The notes beneath the pieces are model-generated. The model was not told the origin of the DNA, searched no databases, and saw only the letters and a program-made list of their open reading frames with translations. A DNA stretch of 64,000 nucleotides from Devosia chinhatensis (lineage in GTDB: Bacteria; Pseudomonadota; Alphaproteobacteria; Rhizobiales; Devosiaceae), in assembly GCF_000969445.1 (NCBI RefSeq), contig NZ_JZEY01000061.1, positions 855,501 through 919,500 on the forward strand, read 5' to 3'. Position numbers and translations under genes: made by a program. Position 1 is the first letter of the stretch. Every line of letters starts with the position of its first letter. Positions 17,840 through 26,809 of this stretch are shown here, one piece after another.

Positions 17840-20618
17840 GCCGCGGCCCAAGAAATCCCTGTTCGTGCTCAAGACCGCCGAGGCGATCCTGGCCGATCTC
17901 GATGCCCTTGTGGGCGCCGAACCGGCCAAGTCGACCCAGGCGCGCATGGCCGTGCTCGCCCATATGCGCCAGGTTCTGGCCGAGGCCCGGGCCGGCGCGG
18001 AAGCCGAATTGCTGGCCAATAATCGCGGCACGCGCTGCGCGCAGAACCTCTGCGCCGCCCAGGACGAGATCATCCGCGCCATCCACCGCTTCGCCACCAC
18101 CCGCGTCTATCCGGTGGACAATCCCTCGGGCGCCGAGGCCATCGCGCTCTCGGCCGTGGGCGGCTATGGCCGTGGCACGCTGGCGCCGGGAAGCGACATC
18201 GACCTGCTGTTCATCCTGCCCTACAAGCAGACCCCCTGGGGCGAGCAGGTCACCGAATATGTGCTCTACATGCTCTGGGACCTGGGCCAGAAAGTGGGCC
18301 ACGCCGTCCGCTCGGTGGATGAATGCATCCGCATGGCGCGGGCGGACATGACGGTGCGCACGGCCACGCTCGAGGCGCGGTTCCTCACCGGCGACGAGGC
18401 GCTCTACGGCAATCTCGTGCATCGCTTCGAGACCGAGATCATGCCCCGGACCGGCCCCGAATTCATCGCCGCCAAGATGGCCGAGCGCGACGAGCGCCAC
18501 AAGCAGATGGGCAATACCCGCTACGTGGTCGAGCCCAATATCAAGGACGGCAAGGGAGGCCTTCGCGACCTCAATACCCTGTTCTGGATCGGGAAATATT
18601 TCTACCAGGTCAAAACCAGCCAGGAACTGGTGGGCAAGGGCGTGCTCAGCGCCGCCGAAAATCGCCTGTTCAGCCGCGCCGAGGATTTCCTCTGGACCGT
18701 GCGCTGCCACCTCCATTTCGTCACCGGCCGCGCCGAGGAAAAGCTGACCTTCGACGTCCAGCCCGATCTTGCCCGGCGCATGGGCTATGAAAAGCGCCTG
18801 GGCCTGTTGGGCGTCGAGCGCTTCATGAAGCGCTATTTCCTGGTCGCCAAGGATGTGGGCGACCTTACCCGCATCATCTGCGCGAGCCTCGAATTCCACC
18901 ACGCCAAGGACATGGATATCGTCGGGCGGGTGCTGGCCCCGTTCCGCTCGGGCAAGACCCGGATCAAGGGCGAGACCGCCTTTATCATCGACAATGGCCG
19001 GCTCAATATCGCCGCTCCCGACGTGTTCGAGAAGGACCCGGTCAACCTCATCCGCATGTTCATGGTGGCCGGGCGCGAGGAATTGCTGTTCCACCCCGAT
19101 GCCATCAAGACCATCCGCGACAGCCTGCGCCTCATCGATGCCAGGCTGCGCACCGATCCGCGTGCCAATGGCCATTTCCTGACCGTCCTGACGAGCCCGC
19201 TCTATGTCGAGCGCATCCTCAGGCAGATGAACGAGAGCGGCGTCCTGGGCAAGTTCGTGCCCGATTTCGGCAAGATCGTCGCGCTGATGCAGTTCAACAT
19301 GTACCACCATTATACGGTGGACGAGCATCTGATCCGCGCGGTCGGGGTCATGGCCGAGATCGCCAATGGCGGGTTGCGCAAGGAATTGCCGCTGACCCAC
19401 GAGCTTTTGCCCCAGCTCAACGACACGCGCCTGCTCTATGTGGCGCTGTTTCTCCACGACATCGCCAAGGGGCGGCCCGAGGATCATTCGATTGCCGGCG
19501 CCCGCATCGCGCGCAAGCTCTGCCCCCGCTTCGGCCTCAACCCCGCCGAGACCGACACGGTGGCCTGGCTCATCGAATATCACCTGCTCATGAGCGAGAT
19601 CGCCCAGGCCCGCGACATCCAGGACCCCGAAACCGCCAAGGCCTTTGCCGACGTGGTGCAATCGCCCCAGCGGCTGGCGCTGCTGATGATCCTGACTGCC
19701 TGCGATATCCGCGCGGTGGGCCCGGGCACCTGGACCGGCTGGAAAGGCTCGCTGCTGCGGGCGCTCTATTATGCCACCGAGCCGCTGCTTTCGGGCGGGC
19801 ACAGCCAGGTCAGCCAGTCCGACCGCGTCAACGAGGCCAAGGACGCCCTGGCCAAGGCGCTGGAAGCCTGGCCGGCGGTCGATGTCGAAACCTATATGGC
19901 GCGCCATTACGATCATTACTGGCTGCGTGCCGAGCCGGAATTGCAGATCGAGCATGCCCGCATGATCCGGCAGGCCGACCAGTCTGCCCAGCCCTTTGCT
20001 GGCTCCATCCGCGTCAAGGCCTTCGAGGGCATCACCGAAGTCAGCTTCTACGTGCCCGACCATCCGCGGCTGCTCTCGCTGATCGCCGGCGCCTGCACCA
20101 TGCAGGATGCCTCCATCATCGGGGCGCAGATTTTCTCGACCCGCGACGGTCGCGCCATCGACACGTTCCGGCTGCGCCGCTCCTTCACCTCCGACGAGGA
20201 TGAAAAGGTGCGCGCCACCCGGATCATCGACACGGTCAAGCAATTGCTGCAGGGCAAGCGCACCGTGCTCATCGATCTGGGCAAGGAAAGCCGGCACAAC
20301 AAGCGCCTCAAGCCCTTTGCCCTGCCGGCGCAGGTTTCGGTCAGCAACGCCATTTCCGAGAAGTTCACCGTCATCGAGGTGGCCGGCCTCGACCGCATCG
20401 GCCTGCTCTATGCACTGACCCGGGAAATCTCCGATCTCAGCCTCACCATCGGCTCGGCCCATATCGGCACCTATGGCGAAAAGGCGGTCGACGTCTTTTA
20501 TGTCACCGATCTCACCGGACAGAAAATTCACGTCAAGGCGCGCCAGAAGAAGATCCATGACGCCCTGATGGGTGTGTTCGAGCGGCCCGAGCAGATGAAG
20601 AAGGTGGCCAATGGATAA
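17820..20618 (+). CDS. glnD: PII uridylyltransferase/uridylyl-removing enzyme
   Basis: A 932-residue bifunctional nitrogen sensor that adds UMP to PII proteins when glutamine is low and removes it when glutamine is high. Domains in order: nucleotidyltransferase (GGYGRGTLAPGSDIDLLFIL, about 115-135), linker with VEPNIKDGKGGLRDL, HD phosphohydrolase (HHYTVDEHLIRA, then LFLHDIAKGRPEDHS, about 495-560), and two ACT domains (from about 735 and 845) that bind glutamine. It overlaps the end of mutS by 20 bases. ATG 17820 is chosen; GTG 17817 directly before it is equally possible. Confidence 0.96.
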   Translation: MTLAEAEPRPKKSLFVLKTAEAILADLDALVGAEPAKSTQARMAVLAHMRQVLAEARAGAEAELLANNRGTRCAQNLCAAQDEIIRAIHRFATTRVYPVDNPSGAEAIALSAVGGYGRGTLAPGSDIDLLFILPYKQTPWGEQVTEYVLYMLWDLGQKVGHAVRSVDECIRMARADMTVRTATLEARFLTGDEALYGNLVHRFETEIMPRTGPEFIAAKMAERDERHKQMGNTRYVVEPNIKDGKGGLRDLNTLFWIGKYFYQVKTSQELVGKGVLSAAENRLFSRAEDFLWTVRCHLHFVTGRAEEKLTFDVQPDLARRMGYEKRLGLLGVERFMKRYFLVAKDVGDLTRIICASLEFHHAKDMDIVGRVLAPFRSGKTRIKGETAFIIDNGRLNIAAPDVFEKDPVNLIRMFMVAGREELLFHPDAIKTIRDSLRLIDARLRTDPRANGHFLTVLTSPLYVERILRQMNESGVLGKFVPDFGKIVALMQFNMYHHYTVDEHLIRAVGVMAEIANGGLRKELPLTHELLPQLNDTRLLYVALFLHDIAKGRPEDHSIAGARIARKLCPRFGLNPAETDTVAWLIEYHLLMSEIAQARDIQDPETAKAFADVVQSPQRLALLMILTACDIRAVGPGTWTGWKGSLLRALYYATEPLLSGGHSQVSQSDRVNEAKDALAKALEAWPAVDVETYMARHYDHYWLRAEPELQIEHARMIRQADQSAQPFAGSIRVKAFEGITEVSFYVPDHPRLLSLIAGACTMQDASIIGAQIFSTRDGRAIDTFRLRRSFTSDEDEKVRATRIIDTVKQLLQGKRTVLIDLGKESRHNKRLKPFALPAQVSVSNAISEKFTVIEVAGLDRIGLLYALTREISDLSLTIGSAHIGTYGEKAVDVFYVTDLTGQKIHVKARQKKIHDALMGVFERPEQMKKVANG

Positions 20619-20652
20619 GGGCTTCACCTTCCCCCCGCGGGGAAAAGCTTAA

Positions 20653-22233
20653 GTGAGCCTCTTCCGCAATTTTGTCTCGGTCAGCGCGCTGACCCTGGTC
20701 TCGCGCCTCGCCGGCTTCGTGCGTGACGCCCTGATGGCGGCCGTGCTGGGCACCGGCCCCGCCGCCGACGCCTTCTTTGCCGCCTTCCGCTTTCCCAACC
20801 TCTTCCGCCGGCTGTTTGCCGAAGGCGCCTTCAACACGGCCTTCGTGCCGATGTTTTCCGGGGCGCTGGAGCGCGAGGGCGAAGACGGAGCGCGGCTTCT
20901 GGCCGCTCGCATCATGAGCTGGCTGGTCGCCATGCTGATCGTGGTGACGATCCTCGTCGAAATCTTCATGCCGCAGATCATGGTCGCGTTCGTGCCCGGC
21001 TTTGTCGAGGACACCGAAAAGTTCGAGCTGACGGTCCTGCTGACGCGGATCATGTTTCCCTACCTCGCCTGCATGTCGCTGATGGCGGCCTATGGGGCGA
21101 TCCTCAACACGCTGGGCCGTTTCTTTGCCGCCGCCTTCGCGCCGGTCCTGCTCAATCTCGTCAACATCGCCATGCTGGTGCCGCTGGCGACCTTTTTCGT
21201 GCAGGACCCGGCCAGTGCAACGATCTGGGTGGCCATCGCCACCATGGGCGGGGGCATTGCCCAATTGGTGCTGGTCTGGGCCGCCATCGAACGAGCCGGT
21301 TTCCGCCCCCGGCTCAGCCTGCCCCGGTTCGATCCGGAAGTGCGGCGCTTCTGGGTGCTGGCCATTCCCGCCATCCTGGCCGGCGGCATCACCCAGATCA
21401 ATATCTTCGTCGGCACCATCATCGCCTCGGGCGCCGACAATGCCATTTCCGTGCTCTCCTATGCCGACCGGCTCTATCAATTGCCGCTGGGCATTATCGG
21501 CATCGCCATCGGCACCGTGCTGCTGCCCGAGCTCAGCCGGCATCTCAAGGGCGGCCGCGAGGTCGAGGCCCGGGCCAGCCAGGATCAGGCGCTGTTCGTT
21601 TCCATGCTCCTGACCATGCCGGCCGCCTTCGCGCTGATGGCCCTGGCCGAGCCGATCGTGCGGGTGCTGTTCGAGCGGGGCGCCTTCGACGTATTGGCCA
21701 CGCGCCAGACCGCCGAGGCCCTGGTGGCCTTTTCGGCCGGCCTGCCCGCCTATGTGCTGATCCGCGTGCTGCAACCGGGCTTTTTTGCCCGTGAAGACAC
21801 GATCACGCCCACACTTTTCGCCGGCGCCAGCGTCGTCGCCAATATTGCCATTTCGCTCTGGCTCTTCCCCAGCCTGCTGCATGTCGGCATCGCCATCGCC
21901 ACGGCCGCTTCGTCCTGGCTCAATGTCGTGCTGCTGGCCGGCACGCTTGCCCTGCGCGGCCATTTCCGGCTGACCGGCGGCCAGTGGCGGGGGCAATTGG
22001 CCATCCTGCTCGTGGCACTGGTGATGGGAGCTGCGCTTTACCTTCTGGCCGATCGCGGCGCAGCGCACCTTGTGCCCGGCGTGCCGCTCTGGCGCCAGGC
22101 CGGCGTGCTGGCGGCGCTGATCGCTTTCGGCAGCGCCACCTATTTCACCCTGATCCACGTTTCAGGGACGCAGAACCTGGTGCAATTGCTGCGTCGGCTG
22201 CGTCGGCGCGGCTCGGCGCGCACCGATGGCTGA
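20653..22233 (+). CDS. murJ: lipid II flippase MurJ
   Basis: A 526-residue inner-membrane protein of the MOP superfamily with about 14 helices that moves lipid II across the membrane for peptidoglycan synthesis. The MurJ N-terminus SALTLVSRLAGFVRDALMAA and the following GPAADAFFAAFRFPNLFRRL and FAEGAFNTAFVPMF are clear. The start is GTG 20653, 34 bases after glnD, in line with the alphaproteobacterial order glnD-murJ-trpS. Confidence 0.95.
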   Translation: MSLFRNFVSVSALTLVSRLAGFVRDALMAAVLGTGPAADAFFAAFRFPNLFRRLFAEGAFNTAFVPMFSGALEREGEDGARLLAARIMSWLVAMLIVVTILVEIFMPQIMVAFVPGFVEDTEKFELTVLLTRIMFPYLACMSLMAAYGAILNTLGRFFAAAFAPVLLNLVNIAMLVPLATFFVQDPASATIWVAIATMGGGIAQLVLVWAAIERAGFRPRLSLPRFDPEVRRFWVLAIPAILAGGITQINIFVGTIIASGADNAISVLSYADRLYQLPLGIIGIAIGTVLLPELSRHLKGGREVEARASQDQALFVSMLLTMPAAFALMALAEPIVRVLFERGAFDVLATRQTAEALVAFSAGLPAYVLIRVLQPGFFAREDTITPTLFAGASVVANIAISLWLFPSLLHVGIAIATAASSWLNVVLLAGTLALRGHFRLTGGQWRGQLAILLVALVMGAALYLLADRGAAHLVPGVPLWRQAGVLAALIAFGSATYFTLIHVSGTQNLVQLLRRLRRRGSARTDG

Positions 22234-22335
22234 GGCCTGACGCGTCCGGCTGCAAGGCACCAGCAAGCCGGTTTTCAATCCGTCCCGGCCCGTATAGAAC
22301 GGGGCCTCGAATTTGGTCTTGGCAAGAAGGGCATC

Positions 22336-23376
22336 ATGACGTTCAGCCCCCGCGTTTTTTCTGGCATCCAGCCCTCGGGCGACCTGCATCTGGGCAATTA
22401 TCTCGGCGCCATCCGACGCTTCGTGCCCCTGCAGGACACGCATGAGACCATCTACTGCGTGGTCGACATGCACGCCATCACCGTCTGGCAGGAGCCCGAG
22501 GCGCTGCGCCGCGCCACCCGCGAAGTGGCGGCGGCCTTTATTGCGGCCGGCGTCGACCCCAAGCGCTCCATCGTCTTCAACCAAAGCCAGGTCGTCCAGC
22601 ACGCCGAACTGGCCTGGGTGTTCAACTGCATCGCGCGCATCGGCTGGATGAACCGCATGACGCAGTTCAAGGACAAGGCCGGCAAGAATTCGGAAAATGT
22701 CTCGCTGGGGCTACTGGCCTATCCCTCGCTGATGGCTGCCGATATCCTGCTCTACAAGGCCACGCAGGTGCCGGTGGGCGACGACCAGAAGCAGCATCTG
22801 GAACTGACGCGCGACATCGCCGCAAAATTCAACAACGATTATGCCGCAGCGATCGCCGCCCGCGACCTAGGTAATGCGGAAGGCCAGTTCTTCCCCATGA
22901 CCGACCCGCTGATCGCCGGCCCGGCCACGCGCATCATGAGCCTGCGCGACGGCACCAAGAAGATGAGCAAGTCCGACCCGTCGGATCAGTCGCGCATTTC
23001 CCTGCTCGACGATGCCGACGCCATTGCCAAGAAGATCAAGAAAGCCACGACCGACCCGGCCGAATTGCCGGTGGAGCTCGAGGGGCTCAAGGCGCGTCCC
23101 GAAGCCGATAATCTCGTCGGTATCTATGCCGCGCTATCGGACAAGACCAAGGCTGAAGTGCTGGCCGAATTCGGCGGGCAGGGCTGGGGCAAGTTCAAGC
23201 CGGCCCTGGCCGAGCTGGCCGTTACCGTCCTTGCGCCGATGAGCGGGGGAATGCGCCGGCTGCTGGACGATCCGGAAACGATCGACGCAGTGCTGCGCGA
23301 GGGGGCCGGACGCGCCAGCGCCATTGCGGAAAAGACAATGGCCGACGTCCGCGATATTGTCGGTTTCATCCGCTAA
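22336..23376 (+). CDS. trpS: tryptophanyl-tRNA synthetase
   Basis: A 346-residue class I aminoacyl-tRNA synthetase charging tRNA-Trp. The HIGH-type signature is [13 protein letters not shown] near residue 13 and the KMSKS loop is [15 protein letters not shown] near 210. [20 protein letters not shown] and [13 protein letters not shown] are the conserved dimer and active-site segments. ATG 22336 follows AAGGGC. It belongs to the run mutS-glnD-murJ-trpS-usp. Confidence 0.97.
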   Translation: MTFSPRVFSGIQPSGDLHLGNYLGAIRRFVPLQDTHETIYCVVDMHAITVWQEPEALRRATREVAAAFIAAGVDPKRSIVFNQSQVVQHAELAWVFNCIARIGWMNRMTQFKDKAGKNSENVSLGLLAYPSLMAADILLYKATQVPVGDDQKQHLELTRDIAAKFNNDYAAAIAARDLGNAEGQFFPMTDPLIAGPATRIMSLRDGTKKMSKSDPSDQSRISLLDDADAIAKKIKKATTDPAELPVELEGLKARPEADNLVGIYAALSDKTKAEVLAEFGGQGWGKFKPALAELAVTVLAPMSGGMRRLLDDPETIDAVLREGAGRASAIAEKTMADVRDIVGFIR

Positions 23377-23394
23377 GCCCGTCCGGGAGGCTCC

Positions 23395-23868
23395 ATGGTT
23401 TCCGAAATCGAATACAAGCGCAAATTCCTGGTGGTGATCGACGAAACCGAGGAATGCGACCGCGCCCTGACCTTCGCCGCCTTCCGCACCAAGCGGACCG
23501 GCGGCACGGTGGTGCTGATGAGCGTCGTCGCCCAGCCCGAATTCATCGGCATGGGCGTCGAGGACGTCTTGCGGGCCGAAGCCGTCGAGGAAGCCGAGCG
23601 CAATCTGGACATGCGCCTGGCCCGGGTGCGGGAAATCGGCGACGTGCGCGCCGAGTCGGTGATCCGCGAGGGCAATGGCGCCGAGCAGATCGAGGATGTC
23701 ATCGCCCGCGACAAGGATATCGCCATCCTCGTGCTTGCCGCCTCCAAATCGCCGGAAGGCCCGGGTCCGCTGGTGACCCATTTCGCCGCCCGCGCCAATG
23801 TCCTGCCCATTCCGCTGACCATCGTGCCCGGCCGCATGAGCGACGAAGAGATCATCGCGATCTGCTAA
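23395..23868 (+). CDS. universal stress protein (UspA family)
   Basis: A 157-residue single-domain Usp protein, probably a small ATP- or AMP-binding dimer with a stress role. The N-terminal strand KFLVVIDETEECDRALTFAA and the later strand AILVLAASKSPEGPGPLVTH fit the Usp fold. The classic ATP-binding pattern G-2x-G-9x-G(S/T) is degenerate, so nucleotide binding is uncertain. ATG 23395 follows GGGAGG, 18 bases after trpS, and the gene is probably in that operon, as in other Rhizobiales. Confidence 0.88.
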   Translation: MVSEIEYKRKFLVVIDETEECDRALTFAAFRTKRTGGTVVLMSVVAQPEFIGMGVEDVLRAEAVEEAERNLDMRLARVREIGDVRAESVIREGNGAEQIEDVIARDKDIAILVLAASKSPEGPGPLVTHFAARANVLPIPLTIVPGRMSDEEIIAIC

Positions 23869-24238
23869 AGCGTGCTCCGGTCCTATCGATCACGTGGCGC
23901 CGGCCCGGCGAACCAAGCCGGGACCGTTCGCCTCGGGTGACTGCCCCAAGGACGCTGAGGCGATGACCGTTCACCCCAGCTCTTTTCAGCGAGGCGCGGC
24001 GCGCAGCATCCATCCCGATTTACGCATGGCCGCAGGCTAAGCCGCGTCGCTTTGCCTGTCACGTCCTCAATTGCCCATGGGCAACGGACTTGGCCATGGA
24101 CAGGAACAAGTTGGCGGGACTAGCATTGGTCCTGTTGGCACCCCATGTCTGGTGTGTCGGCAGACGTGATCCCGTAAAGCCGGGAAGCGGCTTTTCGGAA
24201 CTCTCGCGTCGAGCCATACGACCGAAAGGAAAAAAGCC
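23869..24238. other. 370-base gene-free stretch between usp and hpf
   Basis: No convincing gene. It holds a short hairpin after usp (CCCGGC 23904-23909 with GCCGGG 23917-23922) and two adjacent palindromes at 24071-24103. It also marks a synteny break: in Rhizobiaceae, nifU-like, tsaB and rimI genes follow usp, whereas here hpf-ptsN follows and tsaB-rimI lie at 59-60 kb. A TGGCAC near 24136 lacks the -12 partner of an RpoN promoter. Confidence 0.6.
24071..24103. promoter_or_regulatory. tandem palindromes upstream of hpf
   Basis: TTGCCCATGGGCAA (24071-24084) is a perfect 14-bp palindrome. TTGGCCATGGACAG (24090-24103) is a degenerate copy matching 10 of 14 positions. Their centres are 19 bases apart, about two helix turns, as for two cooperatively bound dimers. 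The binding protein is unknown. Confidence 0.45.
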
Positions 24239-24817
24239 ATGACCTTACGCGTTTCGGGAAAGAACATGGATGTCGGTGATGCCCTGCGGGGCAAGGCGGA
24301 GGACCACTTTGCCACCGTTGTCGGAAAGTATTTCGACGGCGGCTATGACGGACACCTTACCCTTACCCCCGATGGTATCGGATTCCGCGCCGATTGCGTG
24401 GTGCACCTCGACTCGGGCGCCACCCTGCAGGCCAGCGCCCAGGGCGGGGACGCCACCAGTGCCTTCGAAGTCATGGCCCTCAATATCGAAAAACGCCTGC
24501 GCCGCTATAACCGCAAGCTGAAATCGCACCGCAAGGGCCTCAACGGCAGCAATGCCGACGGCGTGATGGCCCAATATACCGTCTTCGGCTCGAGCGATAC
24601 GCTCGACGAGCTCGACGAGGACTACGCGCCCCCGGTGATCGCCGAGAGCAGCAAGAACCTGCGCGAAATGAGCGTCGACGAAGCCGTCATGGAACTCGAC
24701 CTCTCGGGTCAGCAGGTTGTGATGTTCCGTCATGCTGGACATGGCGGCCTAAATGTGGTCTACCGCCGCGCGGACGGCAATATTGGCTGGATCGATCCGG
24801 CCCTGGGCGCCAACTAG
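24239..24817 (+). CDS. hpf: ribosome hibernation-promoting factor, long form
   Basis: A 192-residue protein binding the ribosomal decoding centre in stationary phase. Residues 1-110 are the S30AE domain (LRVSGKNMDVGDALRGKAED, then NIEKRLRRYNRKLKSHRK). Residues 130-190 are the C-terminal dimerisation domain that makes 100S ribosomes (SVDEAVMELDLSGQQVVMFR, then GGLNVVYRRADGNIGWI). This is the long type usual in alphaproteobacteria. GAAAGGA precedes the ATG. It is followed by ptsN, an alphaproteobacterial pairing, but rpoN, often upstream, is absent. Confidence 0.94.
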   Translation: MTLRVSGKNMDVGDALRGKAEDHFATVVGKYFDGGYDGHLTLTPDGIGFRADCVVHLDSGATLQASAQGGDATSAFEVMALNIEKRLRRYNRKLKSHRKGLNGSNADGVMAQYTVFGSSDTLDELDEDYAPPVIAESSKNLREMSVDEAVMELDLSGQQVVMFRHAGHGGLNVVYRRADGNIGWIDPALGAN

Positions 24818-24863
24818 GCGGCGCGTTTGCCTCACATTGGATAAATAGTCCCAAGGCAGATTG

Positions 24864-25331
24864 ATGGAATTGGCCGATATTCTGGCGGAAGACTCCGTGC
24901 TGACTTGCACGGGCGTCACCGACAAACGCCAGCTCTTCGAAATCCTGGCGCAAAAGGCAGCGGAACGAACCAGCCTCTCCGAAGGCGAGATCGTGGATGC
25001 CCTGATGGCGCGGGAAGAACTGGGGTCGACGGGCCTTGGCAACGGCATTGCCATTCCCCACGGCAAGCTCAAGGGCCTCGACGGCGTCATCGCCGTCTTC
25101 GCCCGGCTCGACGAGCCGATCGAGTTCGACTCGGTCGACGACCAGCCCGTGGACCTGGTGATGCTGCTGCTGGCGCCCGTGGGCGCCGGAGCCGATCACC
25201 TCAAGGCCCTGTCGCGCGTGGCCCGCATGCTGCGGACCGAAAGCGTCGTCGACGTGTTGCGCAGCGATGCCGATACGGCGCGCATGCGCGATGTGCTGAC
25301 CGCGCCCGCGGAAACCAACTGCGCCGCCTGA
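24864..25331 (+). CDS. ptsN: nitrogen regulatory EIIA-type protein PtsN
   Basis: A 155-residue EIIA-Ntr, the last acceptor of the nitrogen phosphotransferase chain (PtsP, NPr, PtsN), which regulates potassium uptake, stress and carbon/nitrogen balance by protein contacts. The phospho-accepting histidine is in GLGNGIAIPHGKLKGLDG (about residue 66). ATG 24864 with AAGG upstream is preferred over the TTG directly before it. It is co-directional with hpf and followed by a strong terminator. Confidence 0.94.
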   Translation: MELADILAEDSVLTCTGVTDKRQLFEILAQKAAERTSLSEGEIVDALMAREELGSTGLGNGIAIPHGKLKGLDGVIAVFARLDEPIEFDSVDDQPVDLVMLLLAPVGAGADHLKALSRVARMLRTESVVDVLRSDADTARMRDVLTAPAETNCAA

Positions 25332-25356
25332 GCGGAATTTCTGGCTGATTTTGGAC

Positions 25357-25386
25357 GGGCCGCCTTCGGGCGGCCCGCTCGTTTTT
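25357..25386 (+). terminator. intrinsic terminator after ptsN
   Basis: GGGCCGCC-TTCG-GGCGGCCC is a perfect 8-bp stem with a UUCG tetraloop, followed by GCTCGTTTTT. Confidence 0.9.
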
Positions 25387-25396
25387 GCAGGTCGCG

Positions 25397-26686
25397 TCAG
25401 TCCGGCACGGTGCCGTTTTGCGCCAGCACGTCGCCGGCCAGGTACAGCGAGCCGCAGATCAGCACCCTTGCGCCTGCAATGTCGGCCGCCATGGCAAGCG
25501 CCGCAGTCAGCGTCTCGTAGCCCCGTGCGGCAAAGCCCATGGCGCGGGCGCGGGCGGCGATGTTCTCGCCGTCATGGGCATTGTCTTCACCCGGAATGGT
25601 CAGCGCGGCGATCCGGGCCGGGTGCAGGTCTCGGAACGGGGCGAGGAAATCCTCGGGCGCCCGCGTGTTCATCATGCCCATGACAAGGACCAGCGGCTTT
25701 TCCGGCAGGGCAGCAATGGCCCGGGCCAGGGCGGCGGCACCATGGGCGTTGTGCCCGCCATCGAGCCAGAGTTCGTGCGCCTCGGGCAGCAAAGCGCGCA
25801 GCCGGCCGGTGCGCAACGGCTGCATGCGGGCCGGCCAGCTGACCCGGCGCAGGCCCTCGGCCAGGGCCCAGGCATCGACCGGCAGGCCGAAATGGCGGAT
25901 GGCGGCGATGGCGAGCGCCGCGTTGTCGAATTGATGGGCACCCAGCAAGGCCGGCGGCGGCAGGTCGAGCAGCCCGGCCTCGTCGGTATAGACCAGCCGT
26001 CCGTCCTCCCCAGCCCCATGGAAATCCTCGCCCTGCCAGAGCGGGGCAATGCCCAAGCGCCGGGCTGCACGATCCAGCACCGTACGGGCCTCGTCCTGCT
26101 GCAGGCCCATGACGGCCTTCGCGCCGCGCTTCAGAATTCCCGCCTTGTTGCCGGCAATCTCGGCCAGGCTGTCGCCGAGAAAGGCCTGATGGTCATAGGC
26201 GATCGGCGTGATGATCGTGCCCAGGGGGTGTTTGACGACATTGGTGGTGTCGAACGTGCCGCCCATGCCGGTTTCGAGCAGCAGGTAATCGGCCGGTGTT
26301 TCGGCAAAGAGCTTGAACGCGGTGACGGTGGTCACCTCGAAAAAGGTGATCGCGTCGCCGGCATTGATCGCTTCGACCTCTTCGAGCGCTGCATTGAGCC
26401 GATCGGTCTCGACCAGTCGTCCGGCGAGCCGGATGCGCTCGTTGAAGCGCACGAGATGGGGAGAATTATAGACATGCACGCTCTTTCCCGCCGCTTCGAG
26501 AAAGGCGCGCAGATAGGCGATGGTCGAGCCCTTGGCATTGGTGCCGGCCACATGGATGACCGGGGGCAGGTGGTCCTGCGGATTGCCCAGTTTGTCGAGC
26601 AGCGGCAGCATGCGATCAAGGCTGAGATCGATCAGCTTGGGATGCAGCCGGCTGAGCCGGGCCAGGATCTCGTCGGTGCGGGACAT
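25397..26686 (-). CDS. folC: folylpolyglutamate/dihydrofolate synthase
   Basis: A 429-residue ATP-dependent ligase adding glutamate to dihydropteroate and folates. Seen: the P-loop-like VAGTNAKGSTIAYL near residue 48, SPHLVRFNERI, LLETGMGGTFDTTNVV, ITPIAYDHQAFLGDSL, the carbamylated-lysine region NKAGILKRG and DGGHNAHGA in the C-terminal domain. The start ending at 26686 has GGAGA upstream. In Rhizobiales folC usually follows trpFBA-accD; here it stands 16 kb away on the other strand, so it has moved. Confidence 0.93.
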   Translation of the reverse strand: MSRTDEILARLSRLHPKLIDLSLDRMLPLLDKLGNPQDHLPPVIHVAGTNAKGSTIAYLRAFLEAAGKSVHVYNSPHLVRFNERIRLAGRLVETDRLNAALEEVEAINAGDAITFFEVTTVTAFKLFAETPADYLLLETGMGGTFDTTNVVKHPLGTIITPIAYDHQAFLGDSLAEIAGNKAGILKRGAKAVMGLQQDEARTVLDRAARRLGIAPLWQGEDFHGAGEDGRLVYTDEAGLLDLPPPALLGAHQFDNAALAIAAIRHFGLPVDAWALAEGLRRVSWPARMQPLRTGRLRALLPEAHELWLDGGHNAHGAAALARAIAALPEKPLVLVMGMMNTRAPEDFLAPFRDLHPARIAALTIPGEDNAHDGENIAARARAMGFAARGYETLTAALAMAADIAGARVLICGSLYLAGDVLAQNGTVPD

Positions 26687-26725
26687 TGTTGTCTCCGATG
26701 GCAGCGCCACGCTCACTACGGCGTT

Positions 26726-26783
26726 ACCACCGGGCTTGTCCCGGTGGTCCAGGTCTGATCGTCATAGCCCGGAAAAGCCGGGC
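26726..26783. repeat. dispersed hairpin repeat, copy 2, plus second hairpin
   Basis: ACCACCGGG-CTTGT-CCCGGTGGT (26726-26748) is a perfect 9-bp stem and resembles the element at 13629. A second hairpin GCCCGG-AAAAG-CCGGGC lies at 26767-26783. Both fall between folC and pheT. They look like members of a Rhizobiales intergenic palindrome family. Confidence 0.55.
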
Positions 26784-26809
26784 AATGGCGATGATTTCCG
26801 GGGGGCTGA

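Noticed and set aside
17589..20627. Open frame of about 1000 codons antisense to glnD
   Set aside because: Codon pattern of GC-rich DNA removes stops on the opposite strand; glnD has full family motifs, and the antisense protein has no recognisable domain or ribosome site.
24130..24150. RpoN promoter before hpf
   Set aside because: TGGCAC is present but no GC pair occurs at the required -12 position.
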